Origin: Paeniglutamicibacter antarcticus_C
GTDB taxonomy: Bacteria; Actinomycetota; Actinomycetes; Actinomycetales; Micrococcaceae
Length of the DNA: 64,000 bases
Direction: 5' to 3'
Assembly (NCBI RefSeq): GCF_039544305.1
Contig: NZ_BAABLK010000034.1
Location: forward strand, 248,001-312,000
Part shown: piece after piece, positions 25,685 through 34,300 of the stretch
How positions within the stretch are numbered: position 1 is the stretch's first letter
Layout of the letters: every line of letters begins with the position of its first letter
Notes under the pieces: model-generated
Databases searched by the model: none
Told to the model about the DNA's origin: nothing
What the model saw: only the letters and a program-made list of their open reading frames with translations
Translations under genes and position numbers: made by a program

Positions 25685-27427
25685 ATGCTGGTGGGCATGG
25701 AAACAACGCAGTTCATCGCATCAATCACGCACACCGACAGAACTCCCGGACACACCGTGACACCCAACGATGAACTACGCTCCCTACTGGCCGCCCAGCA
25801 CCTTGTCCGCGACCTGGGACAACGCATCGCCTCACACACCACCTCCCCCACCACCGCCGCACTGTTCACCCACGCCGCCGAAGACGCCCACCGCACCGCA
25901 GCCCACACCCAACTCCTCGCAGCACAAACCGCCAGGCGCACCCTGGCCCACGAACTACCCGAAACCACCTTCGACACCCTCGCAACCATCCACGCCAACT
26001 CTGCCCCCTACATCGCCGGCACCACCGCCCTGCCCCCAGACCCGCGAACCGTCCCCACCGGACGACTGGTCTTCAAAAACACCACAGACTTCCTCACCGG
26101 AACCCTGCACATCGGCTACTACGAGGCCCGCGAACGCCTCCGCGCCATCGACCGGCTCCTGCCAGGCACCGACCTCTACGGCCAACCCACCCGCGCACAA
26201 TTCCCCCACCTCGCCCACGACCTGGCCACCGGCAGCGCAGACCCCCAGGAAATTAACGCCGCCGCCCGCAAACTCGACAAACTCACACCCCAGATCCATC
26301 AACACCCCAACCCCGACGCCCTCACCGAAGACCTCGAGCAGCAAGTCTCCGAATCCATACGCCACCAAGACCCCCGCACCACCTCTAAACTCCTGGCCAC
26401 CATCGGCACCACGCTCCAAGAGGGCATCACCGATATCCCCGAAGAAATCCTGCGCACCAAACTCGGACTCTTCTACCGCGGCACCACCGCAGGCATCGGC
26501 GAATTCCTCATCCGCACCCTACCCACCGACACCGAAACACTGCTGGCCCTCTGCGCCCAAACCGACAACCCCCGCACCAAGGCCGGCGACCGCCAAGCAC
26601 TGCTCCAACAAGCACTCACCACCGGCACCGGCAACGAACCCAGCCCCCGGTTCCCCGACTTCCTCATCGACCCCACCACCGGGCAACCCCTGCAAGACGC
26701 AGCAACCATCAGGTCCCTGTCCCTGGACCCCAACGGCACCCACACCGGAAACCTCTTCACCAACAACAACGGCAACGGCAACGCGAAAACCGAACCGGGA
26801 ACCATGAACTCCACCGCCTACGGACCAGATGGACTCACCCCACCCCAACGCCACCTCCAAGGCCTGATGAACCTGCTCAAATCCGCAGGACAACCCGGCA
26901 CGAGGAAGAAAACCAGCGGACTGCCTTCACCCAGGACCCTGGTCATCGCCACCCTGGCCGAACTCCAGGAACAAGCCGAAAAACACGGCATCACCACCCA
27001 CGGCCAACAACTCACCCCCGCCGAACTACGCCAACGACTATGCACCGGCGGAGCCTTACCCATGATCCTGGGCGGCAAAAGCCAGATCCTGGACCTGGGC
27101 AAAGAAGAACGCTACTTCCCCGACTACATGCGCGAAGCAATCCTCGCCCTCTACGGAGGATGCCTCACCCCGGGATGCACCGTCCCACCGGAACACTGCG
27201 AAATCCACCACTACGACTACGTCAGCAACGGAGGCAAAACAGAAATCAACTCAGGCGTACCCCAATGCTCATCCCACCACCACGCCACCCACACAGGACT
27301 GATAACCCCCATCAGGGACGACGACGGACTATTTAGCATCCTCCTGCCCAAATTCATGGACCCCGAACAGCTTCCCCGCCGCAACACCTATTGGAAAGCA
27401 ACCATCCAAAACCCCACCTTCTTCTGA
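25685..27427 (+). CDS. DUF222 / HNH endonuclease protein
   Basis: This 580-residue protein combines a large N-terminal DUF222 region (about residues 20-430) and a C-terminal HNH nuclease motif (about 495-545: LTPGCTVPPEHCEIHHY...NSGVPQCSSHHHATHTG). The conserved Cys pair and His residues can chelate metal. Such genes occur in multiple copies in actinobacterial genomes and are thought to be mobile or selfish, but their biological target is unknown. Base use differs from neighbours: the coding strand is very rich in C and A and poor in G. GGAAG upstream of the ATG supports the start. An 18-bp-scale hairpin follows. Confidence 0.9.
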   Translation: MLVGMETTQFIASITHTDRTPGHTVTPNDELRSLLAAQHLVRDLGQRIASHTTSPTTAALFTHAAEDAHRTAAHTQLLAAQTARRTLAHELPETTFDTLATIHANSAPYIAGTTALPPDPRTVPTGRLVFKNTTDFLTGTLHIGYYEARERLRAIDRLLPGTDLYGQPTRAQFPHLAHDLATGSADPQEINAAARKLDKLTPQIHQHPNPDALTEDLEQQVSESIRHQDPRTTSKLLATIGTTLQEGITDIPEEILRTKLGLFYRGTTAGIGEFLIRTLPTDTETLLALCAQTDNPRTKAGDRQALLQQALTTGTGNEPSPRFPDFLIDPTTGQPLQDAATIRSLSLDPNGTHTGNLFTNNNGNGNAKTEPGTMNSTAYGPDGLTPPQRHLQGLMNLLKSAGQPGTRKKTSGLPSPRTLVIATLAELQEQAEKHGITTHGQQLTPAELRQRLCTGGALPMILGGKSQILDLGKEERYFPDYMREAILALYGGCLTPGCTVPPEHCEIHHYDYVSNGGKTEINSGVPQCSSHHHATHTGLITPIRDDDGLFSILLPKFMDPEQLPRRNTYWKATIQNPTFF

Positions 27428-27460
27428 GTACCGAACAACTGGGCACGGCCACAAGAAAAA

Positions 27461-27497
27461 GAGGTCAGCATCCAGTCATTGACTGGATGCTGACCTC
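27461..27497. terminator. Terminator after the HNH gene, perfect 17-bp stem
   Basis: GAGGTCAGCATCCAGTC (27461-27477) pairs with 27481-27497 around ATT. An A-run precedes the hairpin and a short T-run (AATTTTG) follows it. It lies between the HNH gene on the plus strand and trhO on the minus strand, so it can serve both. Confidence 0.92.
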
Positions 27498-27565
27498 AAT
27501 TTTGAAATATGTTGCAAAGTCCTGCTGTGCCGATCGATAATCAGCCAAGGAGCGTGAAGGCCGCC

Positions 27566-28480
27566 CTATGTTTTGACGAGATTCTTTGCTTCGACGGCGC
27601 AATCGGGGCATTGGCGCAATTCTTCGCTACCCGCACACTCACTGCAGAAAAGGCGGAGACTGCGGCAGGAAAGGTTTGAACAGTTTTCGAACTTGCTCGT
27701 GGGTGCGTTGCAACAAACACATTGGCCGATGGTCACTGCTTCATCGCTGAATTCCGTGTGCATGCGCTTGTCGAAGACATATAGTGATCCTTCCCACAGA
27801 CCCTTGTCGCCGTAGGTTTCCCCGTAGCGTACGATGCCTCCCTGCATCTGGTAGACCTCGGTGAAGCCACGCTTGACCATGAGCGCCGAGAGCACTTCGC
27901 AACGAATACCACCAGTGCAATAGGTGACGATCGGCTGGTCTTTCATCTCGTCGTATTTGCCCGACTCGATCTCGGCGATGAAGTCATGGGTGGTTTCGAC
28001 GTCGGGCACGATTGCGTTCTTGAACTTGCCGATCTGGGCTTCGAAAGCATTGCGTCCATCAAAGAAAAGGACTTCCTCTCCGGCGGCTTTCTTAGTTTCA
28101 ACAAGCTCGTGCAGCGCTTCCGGTTTCAGGTGGACGCCACCGCCCACAACACCATCCGCATTGACCTCCAGTTCGCCCGGGGCACCGAAAGACACCACTT
28201 CATCGCGCACCTTGACCGAAATGCGGGGGAAGTCCTCGGCTGAACCTTCGGACCACTTGATATCCATTTTCTTGAACGCCGGATACTCGCGGGTGGCCTT
28301 GACGTACATCTTCATTTCCTTGATACCACCGCCCACCGTCCCGTTGATGCCGTCCTTGGAAATAATGACGCGGCCGCGAAGGCCCCACCGTTCCATTAGG
28401 GCTCGCTGCCAAAGGCGCACTGCCTCTGGGTCGGCAATCGGAGTAAAGGCGTAGTACAAGACAATTCGGTTCTGCGGCAC
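27566..28480 (-). CDS. trhO: tRNA uridine(34) hydroxylase TrhO (rhodanese domain)
   Basis: This 304-residue protein matches the TrhO/YceA family, which makes 5-hydroxyuridine at wobble position 34 of tRNAs with oxygen. An N-terminal domain (residues 1-95, containing GRVIISKDGINGTVGG) precedes a rhodanese domain with the active-site Cys in VTYCTGGIRCEVL (about residue 190). A C-terminal cysteine-rich segment (CVCCNAPTSKFENC... SECAG...CPDC, about 250-297) is expected to bind zinc. Length and motif order fit the family. It is a single gene, divergent from an acetyltransferase gene. Confidence 0.93.
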   Translation of the reverse strand: MPQNRIVLYYAFTPIADPEAVRLWQRALMERWGLRGRVIISKDGINGTVGGGIKEMKMYVKATREYPAFKKMDIKWSEGSAEDFPRISVKVRDEVVSFGAPGELEVNADGVVGGGVHLKPEALHELVETKKAAGEEVLFFDGRNAFEAQIGKFKNAIVPDVETTHDFIAEIESGKYDEMKDQPIVTYCTGGIRCEVLSALMVKRGFTEVYQMQGGIVRYGETYGDKGLWEGSLYVFDKRMHTEFSDEAVTIGQCVCCNAPTSKFENCSNLSCRSLRLFCSECAGSEELRQCPDCAVEAKNLVKT

Positions 28481-28617
28481 GCTCTTAAGGGTATGGCCTT
28501 AACCGTGCGTAGTGCACGCGACGTGGCAACTATCACCGGGTTGACGGTGTGTTTCAAGCACGCAACAGTTCGTGTAATTGAATCCCATGTAGGCAGTTCA
28601 CGGGGTAGGGTCGATTT

Positions 28618-29286
28618 ATGGGATCAACTGCAAGCGATGAACTAATTGGTACATGGGTTTCCGGCTGGGCTGGCGCACGAGGCTACGAGAGCAGGCACGA
28701 GGGCCGCGTCCATGCTGCGCTCCGTCATGACACCTCCGGTGACTGGGAATACGTCATTTACGAGCCATCCAATGATGAGTTGGTGGCAGTCGCCGAAACA
28801 CTGCACAAGCATCCCAAGCGTCGGCTGACAGCGTTCGCCAATGAGACAACCACGCTTATCGAAGCGGCGCAGGCAGCCGGCCTCAAGGTCGTCAACGCGA
28901 ACGAGATCCTTATGGTCACCGACATGAGCGGCCACGATGTCGAAGAACCACGTCCGGCGGACGGATTCGCTTTCCAGATCGAACGCGACCAGTCGCACGC
29001 CTACGTATCCATCCACCCCGTGGACGAGCCGGAAGTCGTCGCCGCCAGCGGCCACGTCTCGGCAGTGAACGGGTTCGCCATCTTTGACCGCATCATAACC
29101 GCCCCCGATTTTCGTCGGCAAGGACTGGGCAGTCTTACCATGCGCGCATTGGTCTCGCTTGCTCTGGAACATGATGTCGAAGAGGGCCTGTTGATCGCCA
29201 GCAACGACGGGCAACAGCTCTACAAGTCCCTGGGCTGGACGGACCTGGGCAACGTCGTGCTCTTTGAGGGCAAGCAGGAAGCCTAA
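28618..29286 (+). CDS. GNAT family N-acetyltransferase
   Basis: This 222-residue protein has a C-terminal GNAT domain. The acetyl-CoA site is DFRRQGLGSLTMRALVSLAL (about residue 165), and it ends with LYKSLGWTDLGNVVLF, typical of the last strand. The N-terminal part (residues 1-110) is less conserved. The acceptor is unknown. It is a stand-alone gene, followed by a clear terminator hairpin before the helicase. Confidence 0.83.
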   Translation: MGSTASDELIGTWVSGWAGARGYESRHEGRVHAALRHDTSGDWEYVIYEPSNDELVAVAETLHKHPKRRLTAFANETTTLIEAAQAAGLKVVNANEILMVTDMSGHDVEEPRPADGFAFQIERDQSHAYVSIHPVDEPEVVAASGHVSAVNGFAIFDRIITAPDFRRQGLGSLTMRALVSLALEHDVEEGLLIASNDGQQLYKSLGWTDLGNVVLFEGKQEA

Positions 29287-29303
29287 CCGGCTACGGAATA
29301 TTC

Positions 29304-29339
29304 AATGGGCGGGTCTCACAGGTGCGAGACCCGCCCATT
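29304..29339 (+). terminator. Terminator with 14-bp stem after the acetyltransferase gene
   Basis: AATGGGCGGGTCTC (29304-29317) pairs with GAGACCCGCCCATT (29326-29339), and the sequence continues TTCTTTTG. It lies 18 bases after the stop codon of the gene ending at 29286. Confidence 0.92.
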
Positions 29340-29388
29340 TCTTTTGTTCCGGGCACGGTGCGGTGCCAGGTGATGCCACAATGAACCT

Positions 29389-31734
29389 GTGAACGAATAT
29401 TCGGAACAGATCGCCCTGCTGGGCCATGGACCCACCCCCCAGGCGCTGCTCCATTCCCGGATCATCGAGGCCAGGGAAGCCTTGCCGGGCCCATGGCCCG
29501 ACTGGGTGCACCCCGATGTACGGACCGCCTTCGAACGGATTGGGGTGGCTTCCCCGTGGCTGCACCAGGTCCAGGCGGCCGACCTCGCCCACGAGGGCAG
29601 GAACACCATCGTCGCCACGGGCACCGCGTCGGGCAAGTCACTGGCCTACCAACTGCCGGCGCTCAACTCGATCCACGTCTCTTCCCTGCAAAACCAGGCC
29701 AGCCTGATCCCCAACGACGCCACGGTGCTGTATCTGGCCCCGACCAAAGCATTGGCCGCCGACCAGCTTACTGCCATCGAGGGGTTTGCACTGCCAACGG
29801 TTCGGGCGGCAAGCTACGACGGGGACACCGAGGTTTCGGCCAGACGATGGATCCGCGACCATTCGAACTTCATTCTCTCCAATCCCGACATGCTCCACTT
29901 CGGCATCCTACCCAACCACACTTGGTGGGCCCGCGTACTGCGCCGGCTCAAGTTCGTCATCATCGACGAAGCACATTCCTACCGAGGGGTCTTCGGGTCC
30001 AACATCGCGAACCTGCTGCGCCGTCTCCGGCGAATCTGTGCCCACTACGGCGCCGACCCGGTGTTTATCGGAGCCTCAGCCACCAGTGCAGACCCGGCCG
30101 CATCGTTCTCCAAGCTCATCGGCGCACCGGCGACCGAGGTCACCAACGACTTCTCCCCTAAGGGATCCGTCACCATTGCCCTGTGGGAACCGCCGTTGAC
30201 TGACCTGCACGGCGAGAACGGGGCGCCCACAAGACGCACCGTGATCGCAGAGACCTCAAACCTGCTGGCCAACTTGGTCTGCTCCCAGATAAGGACACTG
30301 GCCTTCATCAAGTCCAGACGGGGCGCCGAAACCATTGCAACGATCACCCGTTCGATGGTGGACCAGGTCCACCCGTCCCTTCCCGACAGGGTTGCCGCAT
30401 ACCGCTCCGGATACCTGCCTGCCGAGCGCCGTGAGCTGGAGAATGCACTGCGCAACGGATCACTTCTCGGAGTGGCTTCGACCTCCGCCTTGGAACTGGG
30501 CATCGACGTTGCAGGCCTCGATGCCGTGCTGGTAGCGGGATGGCCCGGAACCCGGGCTTCCTTCTTCCAACAGATTGGACGGGCCGGCCGCGCGGGACAA
30601 GACTCACTGGCGGTGTTGGTAGCCAGCGACGATCCTCTTGATACCTACCTGGTCAACCACCCCGAAGCGATTTTCGAGGCTGGGGTCGAGGCGACCGTTT
30701 TCGATCCGGAAAACCCCTACGTTCTCTCCGGGCACCTCTGCGCAGCCGCGGAGGAACTTCCTTTGCGCGTTGAGGACCTCGAGGCCTTCGGCTCCACCGC
30801 CCAGGGACTACTCGATTCCTTGGTGGAGCGTGGCTTCCTTCGCCGCCGTCCTGCCGGCTGGTTCTGGACACACCCTCAGCACGCTGCATCCATGGTGAGC
30901 CTGCGCGCCGACGGAGGCGGGCCGGTGAGCATCATCGAGTCCGATACCGGTGCGCTGCTTGGCACCATGGACTCCCCCCAAACGCACTACCAGGCGCATG
31001 CCGGGGCCATCTATGTCCACCAAGGCGCCACCTATGTGGTCGATGAGCTAAATGAAACCGACCACTGCGTCATGGTGACCCGCGCCAACCCCGACTTCTA
31101 CACCCAGGCCCGTGACATCACCACCGTCGAGGTCGTGACCACGGACCGTTCCAGGCAGTGGGGACCGATCACCGCCAATTTCGGGGATGTGGTGGTAACA
31201 ACGCAAGTGGTTTCCTTCCAACGCAAGTCGGTGATGAGCAACGAGATCCTCTCAGAGGAGCCGCTGGAGCTCGAGTCGCGGGACTTGCACACCAAGTCCG
31301 TGTGGTTCACAATTCCGGAGAAACGCCTTCTTGCCGCCGGTATTTGCCAGGAGGAGTTCCCTGGCTCACTGCATGCTGCGGAACATGCTGCCATCGGACT
31401 GCTGCCGTTGGTGGCTTCCAGCGACAGGTGGGATATCGGAGGGGTTTCAACGGCGCTCCACATGGATACTGGGATGCCGACGATCTTCGTGTACGACGGC
31501 CATCCCGGTGGTGCCGGCTTTGCCGAGCGCGGCTTCGAACGGGCGAGGGGTTGGCTGGGTGCCACACGCGATGCCATCCTCGCCTGCGAATGCTCCACAG
31601 GTTGCCCCTCGTGCGTGCAGTCCCCCAAATGCGGGAACAAGAACAACCCGCTGGACAAGGCAGGAGCCGTGCGGCTGCTCTCGGCCGTCCTGCAGGAAGC
31701 CCAACGGGCGGTCGGGCCGGCACCTGCGGCCTAA
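29389..31734 (+). CDS. DEAD/DEAH-box helicase with DUF1998-type zinc motif (MrfA-like)
   Basis: This 781-residue superfamily 2 helicase has the Walker A motif VATGTASGKSLAYQLP (about residue 70) and the DEAH box VIIDEAHSYRG (about residue 190). Motif VI, FFQQIGRAGRAGQDSLAVL, lies at about residue 390. Near the C-terminus is the four-Cys cluster CECSTGCPSCVQSPKCG (about residue 730) of the MrfA/YprA helicase family, which takes part in repair of DNA damage in Bacillus. The start is GTG. It is convergent with the Tad pilus genes, the same arrangement as Rv3649 in M. tuberculosis, whose TadE-like partner family is named for this neighbourhood. Confidence 0.93.
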   Translation: MNEYSEQIALLGHGPTPQALLHSRIIEAREALPGPWPDWVHPDVRTAFERIGVASPWLHQVQAADLAHEGRNTIVATGTASGKSLAYQLPALNSIHVSSLQNQASLIPNDATVLYLAPTKALAADQLTAIEGFALPTVRAASYDGDTEVSARRWIRDHSNFILSNPDMLHFGILPNHTWWARVLRRLKFVIIDEAHSYRGVFGSNIANLLRRLRRICAHYGADPVFIGASATSADPAASFSKLIGAPATEVTNDFSPKGSVTIALWEPPLTDLHGENGAPTRRTVIAETSNLLANLVCSQIRTLAFIKSRRGAETIATITRSMVDQVHPSLPDRVAAYRSGYLPAERRELENALRNGSLLGVASTSALELGIDVAGLDAVLVAGWPGTRASFFQQIGRAGRAGQDSLAVLVASDDPLDTYLVNHPEAIFEAGVEATVFDPENPYVLSGHLCAAAEELPLRVEDLEAFGSTAQGLLDSLVERGFLRRRPAGWFWTHPQHAASMVSLRADGGGPVSIIESDTGALLGTMDSPQTHYQAHAGAIYVHQGATYVVDELNETDHCVMVTRANPDFYTQARDITTVEVVTTDRSRQWGPITANFGDVVVTTQVVSFQRKSVMSNEILSEEPLELESRDLHTKSVWFTIPEKRLLAAGICQEEFPGSLHAAEHAAIGLLPLVASSDRWDIGGVSTALHMDTGMPTIFVYDGHPGGAGFAERGFERARGWLGATRDAILACECSTGCPSCVQSPKCGNKNNPLDKAGAVRLLSAVLQEAQRAVGPAPAA

Positions 31735-31773
31735 TGGCTCTACCGCCGCCGTCGGTTTTCCCCTTGGCACATT

Positions 31774-32181
31774 CTATTCCCGGAGCCAAGGTTGTGGCGG
31801 CGGCCCCGCCTTGGCCACCGAGTGGGCACGGGCCAGCGTCGGCAACCAGCCCACCGGTGCGACAGGTACTTCCACCCGCACCATCACAATCTCACCACCC
31901 GGGCCTTGCCTCGAGCAACCGGCAAGCGTCGCGTCGTTGGCAACGCTGGTGGCGGCCGCCACCACGCATGGATCTCCGGGAAACAACAGGCGGGCGGCAT
32001 CTGCCGCTGCCAGGGCAGCCAAATCGGCTGCCGTGCCTGCCTTGGCCCCTGCTTGGGCGACGGCGGTGAACATCAACACCACGAGCAGTCCGAGAGCAGC
32101 CACGCACACCACGGCAAGCATGAGCACCGTTCCGCTGCCGCGCTGGGTGTGCGCGGCGCCGGAGCCAGGGGCCGGACTCAT
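31774..32181 (-). CDS. TadE-like protein of the helicase/secretion neighbourhood
   Basis: This 135-residue protein has one hydrophobic segment at about residues 18-42 after a short charged N-terminus (QRGSGTVLMLAVVCVAALGLLVVLMF). It then has an Ala-rich helix (AGTAADLAALAAADAARLL). It matches the TadE-like family seen next to Tad genes and this helicase in actinobacteria (Rv3654c type). The prepilin site RGSGTVL lacks the Glu at position +5 found in the two preceding genes. It overlaps the upstream TadE gene by 4 bases and is the last gene of the pilus operon. Confidence 0.83.
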   Translation of the reverse strand: MSPAPGSGAAHTQRGSGTVLMLAVVCVAALGLLVVLMFTAVAQAGAKAGTAADLAALAAADAARLLFPGDPCVVAAATSVANDATLAGCSRQGPGGEIVMVRVEVPVAPVGWLPTLARAHSVAKAGPPPQPWLRE

Positions 32182-32522
32182 GGCAGGTTTTCGTGGCGTG
32201 CGCTGGCTTCTGCCCGCAGCTCGATATCGCCAAGCAGCGGCAGCTGGACCGCCGAACGCACTACCACGCGGCCGTAGCCGCCTGACTCCCCGCAGCTGAC
32301 GCTGATTCGTTCCCCGGCAATGCGGTGGGCCGTCCCGATGGCTTCGGAGGCAGCGGTGCCGCGGGCCAGTTCCCTAGCCGCGGCACTTGCTGCCTGCTGG
32401 ATACGGACCTGCTGGCCACCCACGGCACCGGCTCCTGCTGCAACGGCCAGCAGGATCGCCACAGCCGGCAACAGCACGGCCACTTCGGCGGTGCTGGATC
32501 CGGCCTCCGGGTATCTTGCCAT
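32178..32522 (-). CDS. TadE-family minor pilin
   Basis: This 114-residue pseudopilin has a prepilin-like N-terminus: GSSTAEVAVLLPAVAILLAVAAG, with Gly-1 and Glu+5 as expected for cleavage by a prepilin peptidase, then a hydrophobic helix. It matches the Rv3655c type. In the Tad system minor pilins help to start or cap the Flp fibre. It lies 18 bases after the major pilin-like gene and overlaps the next gene by four bases. The peptidase (TadV) gene is not in the window. Confidence 0.85.
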   Translation of the reverse strand: MARYPEAGSSTAEVAVLLPAVAILLAVAAGAGAVGGQQVRIQQAASAAARELARGTAASEAIGTAHRIAGERISVSCGESGGYGRVVVRSAVQLPLLGDIELRAEASARHENLP

Positions 32523-32540
32523 GGCGCATCTCCTTCGTAC

Positions 32541-32765
32541 CTAGAAGGACAATGCCTGGCGGATCAGGCCCATCAGCATTCCACGCACGTCACCACTGGA
32601 GAGGATGCTCACCAGCAGTCCGGCGAAAGCCACGGCCGCAAGGGTGACGATGGCAAATTCAGCGGTGGTGCTGCCTTCCTCGCCGGAGAACATTGCTTCG
32701 GATGGCTTCGCTGGCTCGTGCAGATCGATGTGCCCGGGGGCAGTTTCGGTATCGTCGTTTTCCAT
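32541..32765 (-). CDS. DUF4244 small pilin (Flp-like major pilin)
   Basis: This 74-residue protein has an acidic leader of about 30 residues, then the processing site EEGSTTAEFAIVTLAAVAFAGLLV. Gly-1 and Glu+5 are conserved as in Flp pilins, followed by a hydrophobic helix and a short tail. It belongs to the DUF4244 group (Rv3656c type). The ribosome-binding site AAGGAG before the ATG at 32765 is the best in the operon, in keeping with a highly made pilin. There is a 231-base gap to tadC with a TTGACA-like element on this strand (32900-32905), so it may have its own promoter. Confidence 0.88.
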   Translation of the reverse strand: MENDDTETAPGHIDLHEPAKPSEAMFSGEEGSTTAEFAIVTLAAVAFAGLLVSILSSGDVRGMLMGLIRQALSF

Positions 32766-32996
32766 GGTTTTCTCCTTGAATGGGTCGTTGTCCTGATTGC
32801 TCCTGGAATGAGGGGGTCGGTCCGGGTGCCCGCCGGTGGGCGTTGCCCGGCTCCCAACACGAGTCTGGGGATTGCCCAAGCCCCTCGGGAGGGGGGCACT
32901 GTCAACTGGGGATAACTCTCTGCCCAGCTTTCCCTCTGGCGGCCCCCGGATCCCCCGTGCGGGAAAGATCACGCGCAAGCCGCCGCCGTAGGCATA

Positions 32997-33560
32997 CTAG
33001 AAGTCCGGGAGCAAGGAGACCACCACGGGCACGACCCCCAAGCAAATGAACGCCGGCAGCGCACACAATCCCAGCGGGATCATCAGCTTGATCCCGAATT
33101 CCGCCCCGCGTGCCTCGGCCTGGCGTACGCCCCGTTTGCGCGCAGCCACGGCGGAGGAACGCAACAGTGCCGCCGCAGGAACACCGGAGAGCCTGGTGAG
33201 CCGCAGCGACTGCTCAAGTTCACGCGCCGTCCCGTCGCCCTGGGACCATGCCCTGTCCCATCCCACGTTCAGGTCCAACGCCCGGGTAACTGCCAGAAGG
33301 GAGTCGTACCCCGGGACATTGGCTCCGACGATGCGAAGCACCAAGCCAATCGGGAGTCCCGAATCGAGCAGTGTCGCGCACATTTCCAGCACCAGCGGGA
33401 GCGGTTCGGCCGGAACCCCGCCGCCGCTGCCTGGCGCGCCCAGCGTGGAGGTGCCCGTATGATCGCTTGCTTCCTCGGCGTGCGCGGACCGGGTCGAAGA
33501 CCCAATCCAGAGCCATACCGCGGCTCCCGCCAGAATCACTGCCACCAGTGCCGGAATCAC
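32997..33560 (-). CDS. tadC: Tad pilus inner-membrane platform protein TadC (type II secretion F)
   Basis: This 187-residue type II secretion system F-domain protein has an N-terminal membrane segment, a T2SF domain with a helical bundle (LVLEMCATLLDSGLPIGLVLRIVG...), and a hydrophobic C-terminus (MIPLGLCALPAFICLGVVPVVVSLL). The GTG start at 33560 overlaps the tadB stop (GTGA), as seen through the whole operon. The long frame upstream of this start lies inside tadB. It corresponds to Rv3657c. It is predicted to form the membrane platform with TadB for pilin extrusion. Confidence 0.88.
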   Translation of the reverse strand: MIPALVAVILAGAAVWLWIGSSTRSAHAEEASDHTGTSTLGAPGSGGGVPAEPLPLVLEMCATLLDSGLPIGLVLRIVGANVPGYDSLLAVTRALDLNVGWDRAWSQGDGTARELEQSLRLTRLSGVPAAALLRSSAVAARKRGVRQAEARGAEFGIKLMIPLGLCALPAFICLGVVPVVVSLLPDF

Positions 33561-34300
33561 GAGGGAACCTTTTTGGTGATGGTTTGGAGCAGCCGCGCGC
33601 ACCACAAGCGGTTTCCCAGCCACAGGCACACTCCGAAAAGAAGCGCGACGCGGCCCACCGGGTGGGTGGTGAGAACCGACAAGGGGTTGATACCCAGTAA
33701 TTGCCCCAAGCCCAGGCCGATCCCCGGCAGGTAGGTAAGTAACTTGCTGGTGGCCCTGGGACCGGCGAGGGCAGATTGCAGGGCCCGGTGCATGTCAGCC
33801 GAGGTTTCCGCGTCATCGGCGACTGTCTCAAGCAGGTCGGCAAGCGCAGCCCCGGATTCCTCACAGATGGCCAATGACCAGGCCAAGCGCGCCCACAGCC
33901 TGTGGCCCTGTGTATGGGCGCAGACATGGGAGACCAATCCTTGCTGCAGGGTTCCCCCGATACGTAGTTGGGCAAGTGCGCCCGTGGCTGCGCGGTGGAT
34001 GTCGACGGCGCACCGGCCCGAATCCGATGACCACAGCCCGGCGAGCAGTTCAAAGGCCGTGGCAGGACTGGTGCCGGCACGCAGCATCGCCGCAAGTTGT
34101 CTGACGAATTTCGCGTATTCGTCGGTGTCACCGGCCTCATCCCTGCGTTGGCGTCGGAGGTTTCGAGGAAACAAGATCAGTCTAGGGTTCCCCTCGCCCC
34201 GGGGCCGCACTGTCTTCGTAGTGCCGAACCTGTTCCCGGGACCCAGCCATAGCCAGGTCGCGGCACCCAGCAGCAGCATTGCAAGGCCTTGGATCACCAT
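33557..34300 (-). CDS. tadB: Tad pilus platform protein TadB (type II secretion F)
   Basis: This 247-residue T2SF-domain membrane protein has a first membrane segment (VIQGLAMLLLGAATWLWLG) and a cytoplasmic four-helix domain (YAKFVRQLAAMLRAGTSPATAFELLAG...). Two further hydrophobic segments follow near the end (LLTYLPGIGLGLGQLLG and a C-terminal span). Start: ATG at 34300 and GTG at 34297 are both plausible with AGGTGAG upstream. The GTG would give the GTGA overlap typical of this operon. The open frame extending to 34951 is out-of-frame tadA sequence. It pairs with TadC, driven by the TadA ATPase. Confidence 0.88.
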   Translation of the reverse strand: MVIQGLAMLLLGAATWLWLGPGNRFGTTKTVRPRGEGNPRLILFPRNLRRQRRDEAGDTDEYAKFVRQLAAMLRAGTSPATAFELLAGLWSSDSGRCAVDIHRAATGALAQLRIGGTLQQGLVSHVCAHTQGHRLWARLAWSLAICEESGAALADLLETVADDAETSADMHRALQSALAGPRATSKLLTYLPGIGLGLGQLLGINPLSVLTTHPVGRVALLFGVCLWLGNRLWCARLLQTITKKVPS

